Assembly: GCA_019096065.1 (NCBI GenBank)
Contig: JAGUCH010000006.1
Span: forward strand, 2,810,001 to 2,874,000
From: Paracyclopina nana
Lineage: Eukaryota; Arthropoda; Copepoda; Cyclopoida; Cyclopettidae
Length of the DNA stretch: 64,000 bases
Direction of reading: 5' to 3'
In this document: piece by piece, positions 24,490 through 35,091 of the stretch
How the letters are laid out: each line of letters begins with the position of its first letter
Position numbering within the stretch: position 1 is the stretch's first letter
The notes under the pieces: generated by a model
Database searches by the model: none
Seen by the model: the letters and a program-made list of their open reading frames with translations, nothing else
Told to the model about the DNA's origin: nothing
Translations under genes and position numbers: made by a program

Positions 24490-25783
24490 CGAGGTAGAAA
24501 CAATTCTCTGCGTCCTGTAATGAATGTCGGCAAATGACTGCTCGTCATCATCAAAATCAGACCTGAAAGATAATTGAAAGATGAATGCTTGCTCCTACAA
24601 ATTTGCGTCTTAATAATCTCGGGTAAATTAAATTATAAATTTCAAGGGTATATCTGTTGAAATCCGTGTCCGCAAAAATCCGTGCCGCTATATTCCGTTC
24701 TGTTATATTCCATTTATATTCCGTTCCGTTATATTCCGTTCCGTTATATTCCGTTCCGTTATATTCCGTTCCGTTATATTCCGTTCCGTAAAAATCATCT
24801 CAGTTAAAAACCATTAAATATATTTTAAACGTTGCCTTTTAGTAGAAATAATATTTGTTTCATCCATATATGACAAATCTCGATTTTTCCGTTTTTTACC
24901 AGAATTTTGGGATGGAACTTGGCTACTTTGAAGAGCAGGGATAAAATCAGTAGTGCTTTCTGGCAATGAATCAAGTGGCCGAATCGACTGGTAAAAAACC
25001 TAGACTCACTGTAGTACAAGAGATACAAGGGATCATACCTATCGGCCACATTAAGTGCTGATGGAATAATTTCTATTGCTCCAGTACCATTATGGCCATC
25101 TTCTTCAAAAACAGTGTAAATTGTGAGCTTTCTATTCAACACTTCAGCAGCAATCACTGTAGCAACTTTTAAAATTGAACTCACCAAATCTTCTAAAGAA
25201 AAAGATTAGCCCACCAAACGGATTTTTACGGAACGGAATATAACGGAATGGAATATAACGGAACGGAATATAACGAAACGGAATATAACGGCACGGATTT
25301 TTGCGGATACGGATTTGAACAGTACATTCATTTCAAGACTAAGGCTCGCTTCACCAAAAAATAACGACCTTAATTACGATGGTATATTTGCCAATTTCAG
25401 GTGGGAAGAGACAACTTTTGGCACTTTTCTTTGAAATTGTACTGTCAAGTTAAGGTTATTTTTTAAAGATATTGGGTATAAAACCTATACGTACTGTGCA
25501 GGGCTATCTGTCCCATTTTTGCTGTCACCAGGAATTTCCGCAATATTTTCCTCGTTGAACATGATTTCCCTAACTTTGGAAGTGCTCACAACCACAGAAC
25601 TAGATTTGCCCGAGCTCGAGGCCGAAAATTGCCCAGAGTCATTGGTGTTGACTGAAGCATCGGATACTTTTTGATGAAACTGTATGAAATAGTCCCCACT
25701 AAACATTGTACTTTTCTTCAGTAGCCTTCACCTCACTGGATTGTAAGAAGGACTGCGCTGCTGCTCCTTTTTTCCCATTCACT
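24490..25783 (-). CDS. unknown gene, incompletely resolved
   Basis: Two exons join cleanly in phase: 25192-25039 (VIAAEVLNRKLTIYTVFEED, ending SALNVADR) and 24562-24490 (SDFDDDEQSFADIHYRTQR). Upstream, 25706-25485 encodes a Ser-rich segment (NTNDSGQFSASSSGKSSSVV) ending at a possible donor GTACGT. Then 25783-25706 encodes NGKKGAAAQSFLQSSEVKAT in a different frame that stops where the next frame's ATG begins (TACAATGTTTAG). I could not join the upstream pieces to 25192 in a consistent phase, so an exon, a frameshift or a gene boundary is missing. No family is recognised. The 25192-25039 exon lies between the inverted arms of a repeat element. Confidence 0.4.
24654..25322. mobile_element. inverted-repeat element with arms of CCGTTCCGTTATATT units
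   Basis: The left arm begins CTGTTGAAATCCGTGTCCG at 24654. The right arm, read on the minus strand from 25322, begins CTGTTCAAATCCGTATCCG. Each arm continues with several 15-bp units (CCGTTCCGTTATATT), about seven on the left and four on the right. TA flanks the ends, suggesting TA target sites as in Tc1/mariner-like elements. The roughly 420-bp centre contains a splice-competent coding exon (25192-25039), so this may be two opposed insertions or an element with captured sequence. Confidence 0.8.
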
Positions 25784-26844
25784 GCAAAGTTTGAGTAGAA
25801 AGCCAAAAAATGTATTGGAAAGATATTGAGCTTAAGCTGAAATTAATACAAATACGGACAGCCTTTTCATTGAATAATCAGGTTGATGCTGGCACAAGCC
25901 TTTAAAAAATCAATTTTCAAAATACAGGCTCAAATTCAAAATGAAAGACAGTTGTTCAGAAAAAAGCCTTAAATTGTGTTTTATCAAGTCTCGTGATGCT
26001 GCAATCACTACATTTGCTTACATATCATAGAATAGGCTTTGTCACAAAAAGCTTGGCTTTTTTGGCAGAATGATTTATGTCATTTTGCATAGTGTTACAT
26101 AGGCACGCTAGTTCATACAAAAATACAAGTAGCTGCGCAAAGTGCGTGGCTATATGCGTGAAATACGCCAGTCGCATGCATTATGGCACACTGTACACAC
26201 TTTCCCAGTGTGGATTAATTTCTTCAAAAATGGCTAATAGCTCTTTAATTAGGGGCCATTAATGTCATGCGAGGCGAACTTGCGTACAAGTTTACAAGGC
26301 TGCTCCTTTTTCAGGCGTTTTTTTTTCAAAACTTCATCAGCAAAAATGAAAGCAGACCAAAATGTCACCTGTCACTGTAGTGATCGGTATAGAAGACAAG
26401 TAGAGAAATTTCGTGTGTGCCACTCTTTCCTCCAATCAATTCTTTACAAAAAACCTTGCTGGGGGGTTGAAAAGAATATTTTCGCTGGTGACCTGCTTTC
26501 ATTTCTATGTCCTTTTTCATTTTTTCCCATTTATAAGAACAGGTTAATAAAAAAATCCCTCAATGGATTTTACAAAAACTGCTTTCTTAGTCGACTTTAC
26601 GTCCTTGTCTAGTTGTTCATGTAATTTTGTGGGTTATTTGATGATAGCACATTGGAGCTCCATGATTTTGGCTTGAAAACTAAAGCACAAGAAATTTAGC
26701 CACCAAATTTTCCATCAACTTTGAGAGCTCACCATGACGAGTCCAGCCAAAAATATTCATCTGATTGCGCACTTATTGCGCAATCAGACCAATTAGACCA
26801 TTTCCAACAATTCTTCAAGAGTATCCAAAATGCCAGCATAAATT
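25784..26844. other. spacer
   Basis: No convincing exon. Open stretches at 26077-26612 on the plus strand have non-coding composition and no splice context. Confidence 0.4.
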
Positions 26845-27135
26845 GATAAGAGGCTCGAAAAAAGTGCATTACTATTACCTAACTAATATCAAGTAGGAAA
26901 AGAAACCAGCTCATGATTTTTTAAGGTTGCCCAGCCTTGGATTCTGCACCTGTAATGACTTTTTTAGAGCACGCGCTCTTGCGTCCCATTGATGGGACTT
27001 CCTAGCGCACAAATGATTCCGAATCATTTCCGATTGACAATATTGAAGTCTGCAGATTGAGGCTGTAGTTGGACTCCGAGAATTCTTGATTGGGGCTGAG
27101 CAAAGCGCTCCTGAGAATTGGTATTGTGAACACCG
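26845..27135 (-). pseudogene. decayed tandem copy of the TOE1 3' end
   Basis: This stretch aligns with 27160-27455, which is the end of the TOE1 coding sequence plus its 3' flank. Shared blocks include ATTGACAATATTGAAGTCTG, TTGGTATTGTGAACA and the CGCNCTCTTGCGTNCC region. Substitutions and small indels break the frame. It lies directly 3' of the intact gene in the same orientation. Confidence 0.75.
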
Positions 27136-27249
27136 CTGCTAGCATAGTGATAGCAAAATTAGAGACTCGAGAAAAGTGTATTATGCGAGACTGCTATCTA
27201 ATTATTTTCACGTTGGGAATGAAACAAGCTCATTATGGTGTTCACATCA

Positions 27250-29274
27250 TCATATGTTGGCAATTTTTGACGCTTTTCGCGCATGTCCAGCCGAGTTTCG
27301 GGTGTACGCACTCTTGCGTACCATGAATGGGGCATCCTTGCACACCAGGTAGATCCGATTGACAATATTGAAGTCTGCGAATTGAGGCTGGATGGGGACT
27401 CCGAGGAGCCTTGACTGAGGCTCAGTGGAGTGTTTCTCCGTATTGGTATTGTGAACAAGGTAAGTAGCGAAAGCGAAGCCGGTCATGAAGGCATCGAAGC
27501 CTGCCCTGTGAGCACCGCTGATCACGTTCCCTTTGACTTCGGGGCTGACTCTGGATTCCTCCGAGGTCTCCTTGGTGGTGTCATATCCGCTCTCGCAGCC
27601 AACCACCTCCACAGGGGGCCCAACGTTGGGCGGGGAGCCCCGCTTTTTACTGCTATTGCTGTCGGGCTTGTCGCTACTCGGAGGCGAAGGCCGCTTGCGC
27701 TTGCGGTCATTCTTGCCATTGCTGTTGGCCTCCTTTGTCAGGATGACCAGGTCGATGTCATGCGAGTTCGGGCAGGCCTTGCCATTCGGGCAGTGTCCAT
27801 GGTCAGCAAAGGAGGAGCATAATGTCAACTCCTTCCTCATGGGCTCGAAAAGAGGCGCGAAATCACAGCCACGATATTGAACATGCTGGTTCGAGATGGC
27901 GTAGTTGGGGAACGCGAGCGTCACGTATGGACATTTGCCACCGTTTGCGTTCACGATGTTCTTCCTCTGCCTGCAAAAAGTAGAACGCACAAAATGGCAG
28001 CTTTCTAATAAGAGCGCGGGCAGATGATTGTGGCATTGAAATAAAAAGGCAATTGACCCACAAAGGAAATTGCACGGCAATCTTATGTGCAATGAGTCAA
28101 GATACTTACTGAGATCGGAAAATGTACTCAAGGAATGAGGAGGGCTTCCGGCAGACATAGTCCGATATGTATTTGGTGTCATAAATCCCCAATGGGAACA
28201 TTTCGTCCAAGTCGGCAGAGAAGGAGTTGATGGTCTGTGGAAGTTGGGCATAAAAGTTCTGGTAGAGAAACACCAAGTCGATGAACCCGTTATGCAGCAC
28301 GATTGGTTTCTTGTTGCGAACGATCTCGAAGAAGGTCTGCCGCACAAACTCCTCTCCTGCGCCACTTTTCACCTGAAAAATAATAGCGATAAACTATTAT
28401 GGAAAATAGTGTATCAATGTAACTCTATATTCATAATATATAGAACAGTTAAGGTGTAAAGACCAAGGCTTTGTAATAAGAGACTTGATTTTGTGATCTA
28501 CCAAAAAAGCTAGCCTAGAATAAATGCAAACGCACCTTGTCATCACCACGAAAATAGGGCAGGCCTTGAGAATACTGCTTATTAAAGTCAAAGCCATGCT
28601 GAACTAGGAACTGCAATGATGAAGGCTCCACAATGTAGTCCTCACTGCATAGAGTGACAATGTTGAAGGTTTGAACGTGGTAGTTGAAGTCGGACTCCGA
28701 GTTCTCGGAATCCTTGAACAGCTTGAACATTGACAGCCCAAACGAGATGATTGACCTAGTCTTGGCAACTCCGCAAGTGTTCTGGTACCTCTCCTGAATA
28801 TCCGAAGCGTTCACCAGTCGCCTGTTTCCAAGGCCACTCAGTTCCTATAATTAGAAATACAAACATAGAGAGCAATGCCATCTAAAAATAAAAGCATGTC
28901 GTAATCGGTGTTCAATTCCAATTTTGAGAAATCAAGAAAGGACAACAACAAAGCAAGTGTTCAATCGAGTGTCATTACAAAAGTATTTGATGTGAATTCA
29001 TAGCCAAGCCTGAAAAGTTCAATGCTCAACTTCTAGCATAACCGTTTACCATCAGATGAAAGTTACTTTTTATCCAAATAAGCCATGTGAGAAATACAAA
29101 AAATCATAAAAAAAACTTTTCAAAAAGGCAAAAAATGAATGCTGGTCGTACGCAATCGATTGCAATGAAGTCCGCGCCAATGATGGCTCCTCTGACAATC
29201 GGCCTGACAACTGCGACATTCTCTTTGGTCACGTCAATGATCGGCACGAATTTGAATTTGGCCGATCCGGACAT
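27250..29274 (-). CDS. TOE1: TOE1, CAF1-family poly(A) 3'-exonuclease
   Basis: Exons 29274-29152, 28844-28536, 28372-28110 and 27970-27250 give 471 residues. TOE1 is a Cajal-body deadenylase that trims the 3' ends of snRNAs and other small RNAs. The DEDD-type nuclease fold starts at DFIAIDC joined to [10 protein letters not shown] (the D-x-E motif spans the exon 1/2 junction). It continues with [35 protein letters not shown] and IYDTKY. A single CCCH zinc finger follows ([20 protein letters not shown]), with the HDIDL motif typical of TOE1. A Lys/Arg-rich segment ([11 protein letters not shown]) is a likely nuclear signal. The C-terminal block [19 protein letters not shown] is also conserved. 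Length and domain order match animal orthologues. Confidence 0.95.
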
Positions 29275-29916
29275 TCTAAGCTTTGGTGGTGATTAATCAC
29301 AACGCCTCTACTCCATTCCCGTTCAATGTTGAGTGAGTTGTACCAGCCCCCCACAACTTTTTGTTTTTAAAATCCAGCAGAGAGTGCTTTTGCATCCAAG
29401 AGCACGGTAATTTTAAGTGGAATCCCGAGTTCATGAAATTATCAAGAAGTTTTTATTCATTTAATAATAAGCTTTGATTTTATCTGAATATTCATATCAC
29501 GTTCCTTGTTTTGAAATTTGTACAATTTCTTCGATGAAATTTAAATATTTCATGGTAATTAATTTCATTTCATCTCGGGGCCCAAATTTAAGAGTGAAAT
29601 AATACAGCCACGATTTTATAAAAGCTGACTTGCTTAAAATTAACAAAAGTAAGTTGAGTTAACTTTTTCAAGATTTTCATAGATCATTTCTGTTGCATTT
29701 GTGTATGATTTTATGATTTTTAGCATGAAATTTCATGAATCACCTTCATGGATTTGAATTTCACTTCAAGAAAGGTTGACGTTCTTGTTGTTATGACTCA
29801 CGTAGTTAAATAAGTCAAATCAGCAGAAATCGAATTGCTCGGCGTTGAATTAATTTTCTCGTCAAACCTCAAGACGTTAGTCGTGAATTGTAAACAAGCC
29901 TCGTGAAATTCTGGCA
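29275..29916. promoter_or_regulatory. divergent intergenic region between TOE1 and UBE2K
   Basis: 642 bp separate two genes transcribed away from each other, so both promoters should lie here. It is AT-rich with no clear TATA box placed for either start. The motif TTTCATG / CATGAAA recurs several times (about 29430-29770), which may be decayed repeat rather than control sites. Confidence 0.4.
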
Positions 29917-30572
29917 ATGTCGAACATCGCTCATCAACGGATTCAACGAGAATTCCGCGAAGTGATCCGGTCAGAAGAAGTGGCCAAATCCGGTGTGCAA
30001 CTTGCCCTTGTCAAAGAGGACTTGACTGAGCTTTCGGGTACCATCAAAGGGCCACCTGACACGCCCTACGAGGGTGGGACATTTCAGGTATTACATTCTT
30101 AAGTAAAGCATCACAATTGGAGCCTCAAGTGCGCGCGTTCCAGGTGGAGATCAAGATCCCTGACACTTACCCCTTCAATCCGCCAAAAGTCAGATTTGTC
30201 ACGAAAATTTGGCACCCCAACATTTCGAGCGTTACTGGCGCCATTTGCCTGGACATTCTCAAGGATCAGTGGGCGGCGGCTATGACCTTGCGCACCGTTC
30301 TGCTCAGCCTTCAAGCCCTACTGGCCGCTCCTGAGCCCGACGACCCGCAAGACGCTGTCGTTGCCCGGCAATACATGGACAACTACAACGCATTCAAGCT
30401 CACCGCTCAGCATTGGGCCAAGGCCTACGCTGGGGCTTCACATACCAATCCAGACTATGAGAACAAGCTGAGAAGTCTCAAAGATATGGGCGTGGAGGAG
30501 CAGGCCGCTCGTGTGGCCTTGTCCTCGTGCAACTGGGATGTCAACAGGGCCACTGAGCAGCTCTTCAACTGA
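29917..30572 (+). CDS. UBE2K: UBE2K (E2-25K), ubiquitin-conjugating enzyme with C-terminal UBA domain
   Basis: Two exons, 29917-30087 and 30144-30572, with a 56-nt intron, give 199 residues (human: 200). The E2 fold starts MSNIAHQRIQREFREVIRSE. It has the HPN motif (KIWHPNISS) and the catalytic Cys at residue 92 in GAICLDIL, the same number as in human. A C-terminal UBA domain follows (ENKLRSLKDMGVEEQAARVA to TEQLFN). UBE2K builds Lys48-linked ubiquitin chains. The gene lies about 180 bp upstream of ARL6 on the same strand. Confidence 0.97.
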
Positions 30573-30750
30573 ACTGTTCAAATAGAGCTTTTTGAGTGCA
30601 AGACTTCTGTTCAAAAGTGAAGAAGGCTTCGTGCGCTCCAACACAAAATCATGGGGGCAAAGAGATGATGTGTTGAAAGAAATACTATTAACATGTTGCG
30701 TGATATTTAAAGAGACAATAATCATTATGATGTCTTTTTCTCTACTTAGT

Positions 30751-32267
30751 ATGGGACTGTTTGACAAATTGGCCAACATTTTGGGGCTGAAGAAAAAGGA
30801 GTGCAACGTGCTCGTGGTGGGCTTGGACAACTCGGGAAAGTCCACCATTTTGAACCACTTTAAACCGGACGATCTGAAATCGCACGACATTGTGCCCACC
30901 GTCGGCTTTAGCGTGGAAAAGTTCAAAAGTAACGTGTTTAAAAAGCTCGCGTAGAGCACATTTTCCTAGTGTCGCACTCAGCACAATTACAACATGCTGC
31001 ACTCCTTTCTCTTTATTATGCACAACTTTTCTAGACGCTTGCCCCTTAGTGGTGGTGCGTGTTAATGTTGCTGTCTGCATAGGCGTCCTTGTTGGTTCAA
31101 TATCTTGGAGCCAAAAAAGGCCAGGTTGTCATGGTCACTGCTCAAGATCACGCTTTTGTATTGGCCTTCATTCGCTTTTCGATCACGTGACTCCGAGGCC
31201 TCAGCATTCTTGGCCTATCGTCCGCGCTGTAAACTGCATAAAACCTGCATTCGTTTAGCAGGTGCCAAATAAGGCTGCATCTTTGCTCGTCTCACGCAAG
31301 AAGTAGCAATCAAATTGGATTGCCTTGGAAGTCTTTTTCAATAACGCCATTTACTGAATCAGCTCTTATTTTCCAACATCGATCTTGTCATGATCGATTT
31401 TTCAAAAGGCATAAAAAAGCAAAAGACAGCAAAGATCTAGCCTTTGGCGGTTTTAACTTACAAAGTGCTCGTGCATACGGCTTTTTATCTGCAATAAAAG
31501 TTGCTGTCGCATGCACCATCGCGAAGGCCTTAGAGTGCAAGACCGCAAAAAGGCCAGGCCATCATGTTAGAGAAGTTTGGCGTGCACATCATGCCCTTTC
31601 TGGGCGCGGGCAACTCGGGAACCATTTCCAAGTTGGACACTGGCATCAACAGTACGGAGAACAGCTTCTACTCGGGCACCATCGAGCTGCCCCAGGCCAT
31701 GGCACACGTTCTGGTTCTGGCGCAAAACTGCAACGAGCCAGTGGCACCTCAGCAACAGCCTCAGCAAACCACCACAGTTTCTCCTGCAGGTCTTCTTCAT
31801 CCTCTTCGATTCTTTTCATATATTTTAAAATTGTGCAACAGTTTTTAGCATAATTAATCATATGATTTTTCGTAGATCGCAATGTGGGCTTCACCGCGTT
31901 TGACATGTCCGGCCAGGGGAGGTACAGAAATCTGTGGGAGCACTACTACAAGGAGTGCCAAGGCATCGTGTTCGTTGTGGACGCCTCAGACAAGCTGAGG
32001 ATGGTGGTGGCCAAGGACGAGCTCGACATGTTGCTTCAGCATCCTGACATCCGCCCAAGGAAGCTGCCCATTCTGTTTTTCGCCAACAAAATGGACTGCC
32101 GCGATGCACTATCGAGTGTCAAGGTGTCGCAAACGCTCGGCCTTGAACGCATCATGGACAAGCCTTGGCACATTTGCGCTTCAAACGCGGTCACAGGCGA
32201 GGGCCTTCATGAGGGCGTCGAGTGGCTGACTTCCCAAATCAAGGATATGATTGAAAACAAGAGATGA
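30751..32267 (+). CDS. ARL6: ARL6 (BBS3), ciliary ARF-like GTPase
   Basis: Core exons 30751-30928 and 31876-32267 join in phase 1 to give 189 residues (human: 186). ARL6-GTP recruits the BBSome coat for ciliary membrane traffic. The protein starts [17 protein letters not shown], as in other ARL6. G motifs are present: GLDNSGKS (P-loop), PTVGFS (switch I), [10 protein letters not shown] (switch II), NKMD and CASNA. An acceptor-like sequence (TCTCTACTTAG) immediately precedes the ATG, suggesting a 5' untranslated exon. The 947-nt intron contains a 219-nt GC-rich open segment that could be spliced in without changing frame (separate entry). Confidence 0.95.
31571..31789 (+). other. candidate frame-neutral cassette exon inside ARL6
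   Basis: Between a weak acceptor (CATGTTAG) and a donor (CCTGCAG|GTCTTC) lies 219 nt of strongly coding-like sequence. It enters and leaves in phase 1, the same phase as the ARL6 intron. It would insert 73 residues (such as [20 protein letters not shown], ending in Gln/Pro/Thr-rich sequence) between switch I and the DxxG strand. An in-frame ATG at 31564 offers an alternative start. No homologue is known to me. Confidence 0.5.
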
Positions 32268-32323
32268 TTGCATTCAACGCACAACCACTACACATTTCTA
32301 GTCACAACGAGTTCCACTGTTCA

Positions 32324-32329
32324 AATAAA
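32324..32329 (+). terminator. polyadenylation signal of ARL6
   Basis: AATAAA 57 nt after the ARL6 stop codon, followed by T-rich sequence. Confidence 0.7.
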
Positions 32330-32402
32330 CTTGTCTCCGTGTTCGCTTTTACTAAATTCTTCATTGAATATTTTGACTTACCATTACTTTGTCGCACTAT
32401 GG

Positions 32403-33575
32403 TTAGCAGAGTTATAAACGGATTTTTAGGCCTCCAACCACCTTTTAGGACCAAAACGACCACTTTCGCGACCACATTTTTCAGACTATTTCAAAAACGA
32501 CCACTTTTCTGACCACCTACCAAAAAAATCCGCAAGTGCTCACCCAATATATGTAAATTATGGTACATACTAAATACCGCACACAAACGCAACGCAACGC
32601 ACACTACTAAATACCACACACTACTAAATACTACTAAACTACTTTTAATATAATGCTACAAATCATATCAATGAACTTATGAAACAGGCTTGAGGAAAAC
32701 ACAAATTATTTTTTAGTAAGTAGAAACATGAGTAAGCATGAGTACATATATTAATGTGTGGATTGTGATAGCTCAACCAGAATATGGGTTTTTTCAGCAA
32801 TTTTTTTGCTGTTTTTTAGTGTGTGCGGTATTTAGTATGGTTGCCTACTAAATACCATATACTATGTTTATAGTAATGAATTTATCAAAGGATGAAAAAT
32901 TTGGCTGAAAGAAGGTCCATTTTTTGTCCAAATTTGCAGCCCTATAGTTTTTATGCCAAAACTAAGGATTTTAGCTTGTTCTCATATAACTCAGTAAAGC
33001 AGGCAGTAAGCAAAGCAAGGCACTTTTGAAGCTCATAACTCAGTAAGAACAGAGCCGATTGGAACCAAATTTGGAGGTATTCATAAAAGCATATTGAATA
33101 TTGCTGATTTTTCTCCCATGCTTATCTGATTTGTCTCAATTTCCGAATGAAAATTGCACGAAGTCTCTTCAATATGTCCTTATGAATTCCTCCAATGTTG
33201 GACAAGTAGATGCTAAGAAGCTAAGAAGAAATGTTTATGAGAACAAGCTTTTGCTTTTAACTAGCGTGAAGCACTAAGTGAAAAAATTTAGTTTAATCAT
33301 AAGAGTATAAGAATAATTGCCATTCAATTTTTTCAACTGCATATCCATTTTTTAGCTCTGTGCGGTAATTAGTAGAGTGCGGTATTTAGAAAGTGTGCGA
33401 TGCGTTGCGTTTGAGTGCGGTATTTAGTATATACGGTAAAAAATGTCATTTTTTTCTTCTACTATGCATTTTTATGCTATGTTTGGTGTAAAAAATTAGT
33501 CACTTCTCAAAATCTTACATGAAATAGGAATTATTTTTCTTGACCAAATTAAGTCAAAAACGACCACTTTGGTCA
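32403..33575. mobile_element. repeat element with CGACCACTTTT motifs, copy 1 (interrupted)
   Basis: It begins GTTAGCAGAGTTAT and carries repeated CGACCACTTTT-type motifs near both borders. The interior AAAAAATTAGTCACTTCT is shared with the copy at 42969-43505. A second element (32565-33435) is inserted in it. Copy 2 lacks that insertion, which shows the nesting directly. Confidence 0.75.
32565..33435. mobile_element. MITE with ACTAAATACCGCAC termini, nested in the CGACCAC element
   Basis: The left end is ATACTAAATACCGCACACAA followed by ACGCAACGCA. The right end is its inverted copy (TGCGTTGCG, then GTGCGGTATTTAGTAT). TA dinucleotides flank it. Further ACTAAATACC motifs occur inside (about 32810-32870). 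It is non-coding. Confidence 0.8.
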
Positions 33576-33590
33576 TTTCCGACCTTGCAG

Positions 33591-35091
33591 GTGCTCGACT
33601 GACTTTGAGATAGCCAATTGAATGGAAGCACATGCTCATGCAGCCCAAGCCCAAGGATTCACTCGTATGAGGCTTTGTCAACATGTAAATGTTTGCAAGA
33701 CAGCCTTAACAAATCCAGACAAGATGTGTGAGGAAGGCAAAGTGATTGAGCTACAAGAAATGGGTGAAGAGGAGGAGGACATTTCCATCATCATGGATGA
33801 TCCCAAGGATGATCCAGTTCAAGCCAGCAACAGCAAAGATGAGATCAATAGACTAAATGTCAAGCACCAGAGAAGGTGAAATAAGCAGCTTACATGGCAA
33901 ATTGTAAATGGACAAGTTGCTTTTGATTTTAATCTTGCAGGGGCTCGACTGCCTTTGAGATAGCCCAAGCATACACTTGTATGAGGCTTTAATTTATCAA
34001 CAAGTAAATGTTTGCAAGACAGCCTTAACAAATCCAGGCAAGATGTGTGAGGAAGGCAAAGTGATTGAGCAGCAAGAAATGGGTGAAGAGGAGGAGGACA
34101 TTTCCATCATTGTGGATGATCCCAAGGATGATCCAGTTCAAGCCAGCAACAGCAAAGATGAGATCAATAGACTAAATGTCAAGCACCAGAGAAGGTGAAA
34201 TAAGCAGCTTACATGGCAAATTGTAAATGGACAAGTTGCTTTTGATTTTAATCTTGCAGGGGGTTCAACTGCCTTTGAGATAGCCCAAGCATACACTTGT
34301 ATGAGGCTTTATCAACAAGTAAATGTTTGCAAGACAGCCTTAACAAATCCAGGCAAGATGTGTGAGGAAGGCAAAGTGATGGATGAGCAAGAAATGGGTG
34401 AAGAGGAGGAGGACATTTCCATCATTGTGGATGATCCCAAGGATGATCCAGTTCAAGCCAGCAACAGCAAAGATGAGATCAATAGACTAAATGTCAAGCA
34501 CCAGAGAAGGTGAAATAAGCAGCTTACATGGCAAATTGTAAATGGACAAGTTGCTTTTGATTTTAATCTTGCAGAGGCTCGACTGCCTTTGAGATAGCCA
34601 ATTGAATTGAAGCACATGCTCATGCAGCCCAAGCCCAAGGATTCACTCGTATGAGGCTTTGTCAACATGTAAATGTTTGCTAGATGATGCCAAGGATGAT
34701 CCAGTTCAAGCCAGCAGCTGCAAAGATGAGCTCAATAGATAAAATGTCAAGCACCTGAGATAGCCAATTGAATGGAAGCACATGCTCATGCAGCCCAAGC
34801 CCAAGGATTCACTTGTATGAGGCTTTATCAACATGTAAATGTTTGCTAGATAGCCTAAACAAACTCCAGGAGAGATGCGTGAGAAAGGCAAAGCAATTGA
34901 GTTGCAAGAGATGGAGGAAGTGGAGGATGATATTACCATCATCGTGGATGATCCCAAGGATGATCCAGCTCAAGCCAGCAACGGCAAAAATGAGCTCAAT
35001 AGACTAAATGTCAAGTACCGGAGAAGGTGATATAAGCAGCTTACATTGCAAATCGTAAATGGACAAGTGGCTTCTGTTTTTAATATTGCAG
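33591..35091 (+). repeat. tandem duplication of the TRPA first-exon region
   Basis: Units of about 315-350 bp begin after a conserved TCTTGCAG at 33590, 33940, 34259 and 34574; the last unit is longer and internally rearranged. Units 1, 2 and 3, and the end of the last unit, each contain an ATG exon of about 50 codons with a common acidic core (EEEEDISIIVDDPKDDP) and a donor (AGAAG|GTGA). Each is followed by a roughly 65-nt intron and an acceptor leading to STAFEIA or STAFELA. Only the last copy continues into the ankyrin coding region. Confidence 0.85.
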
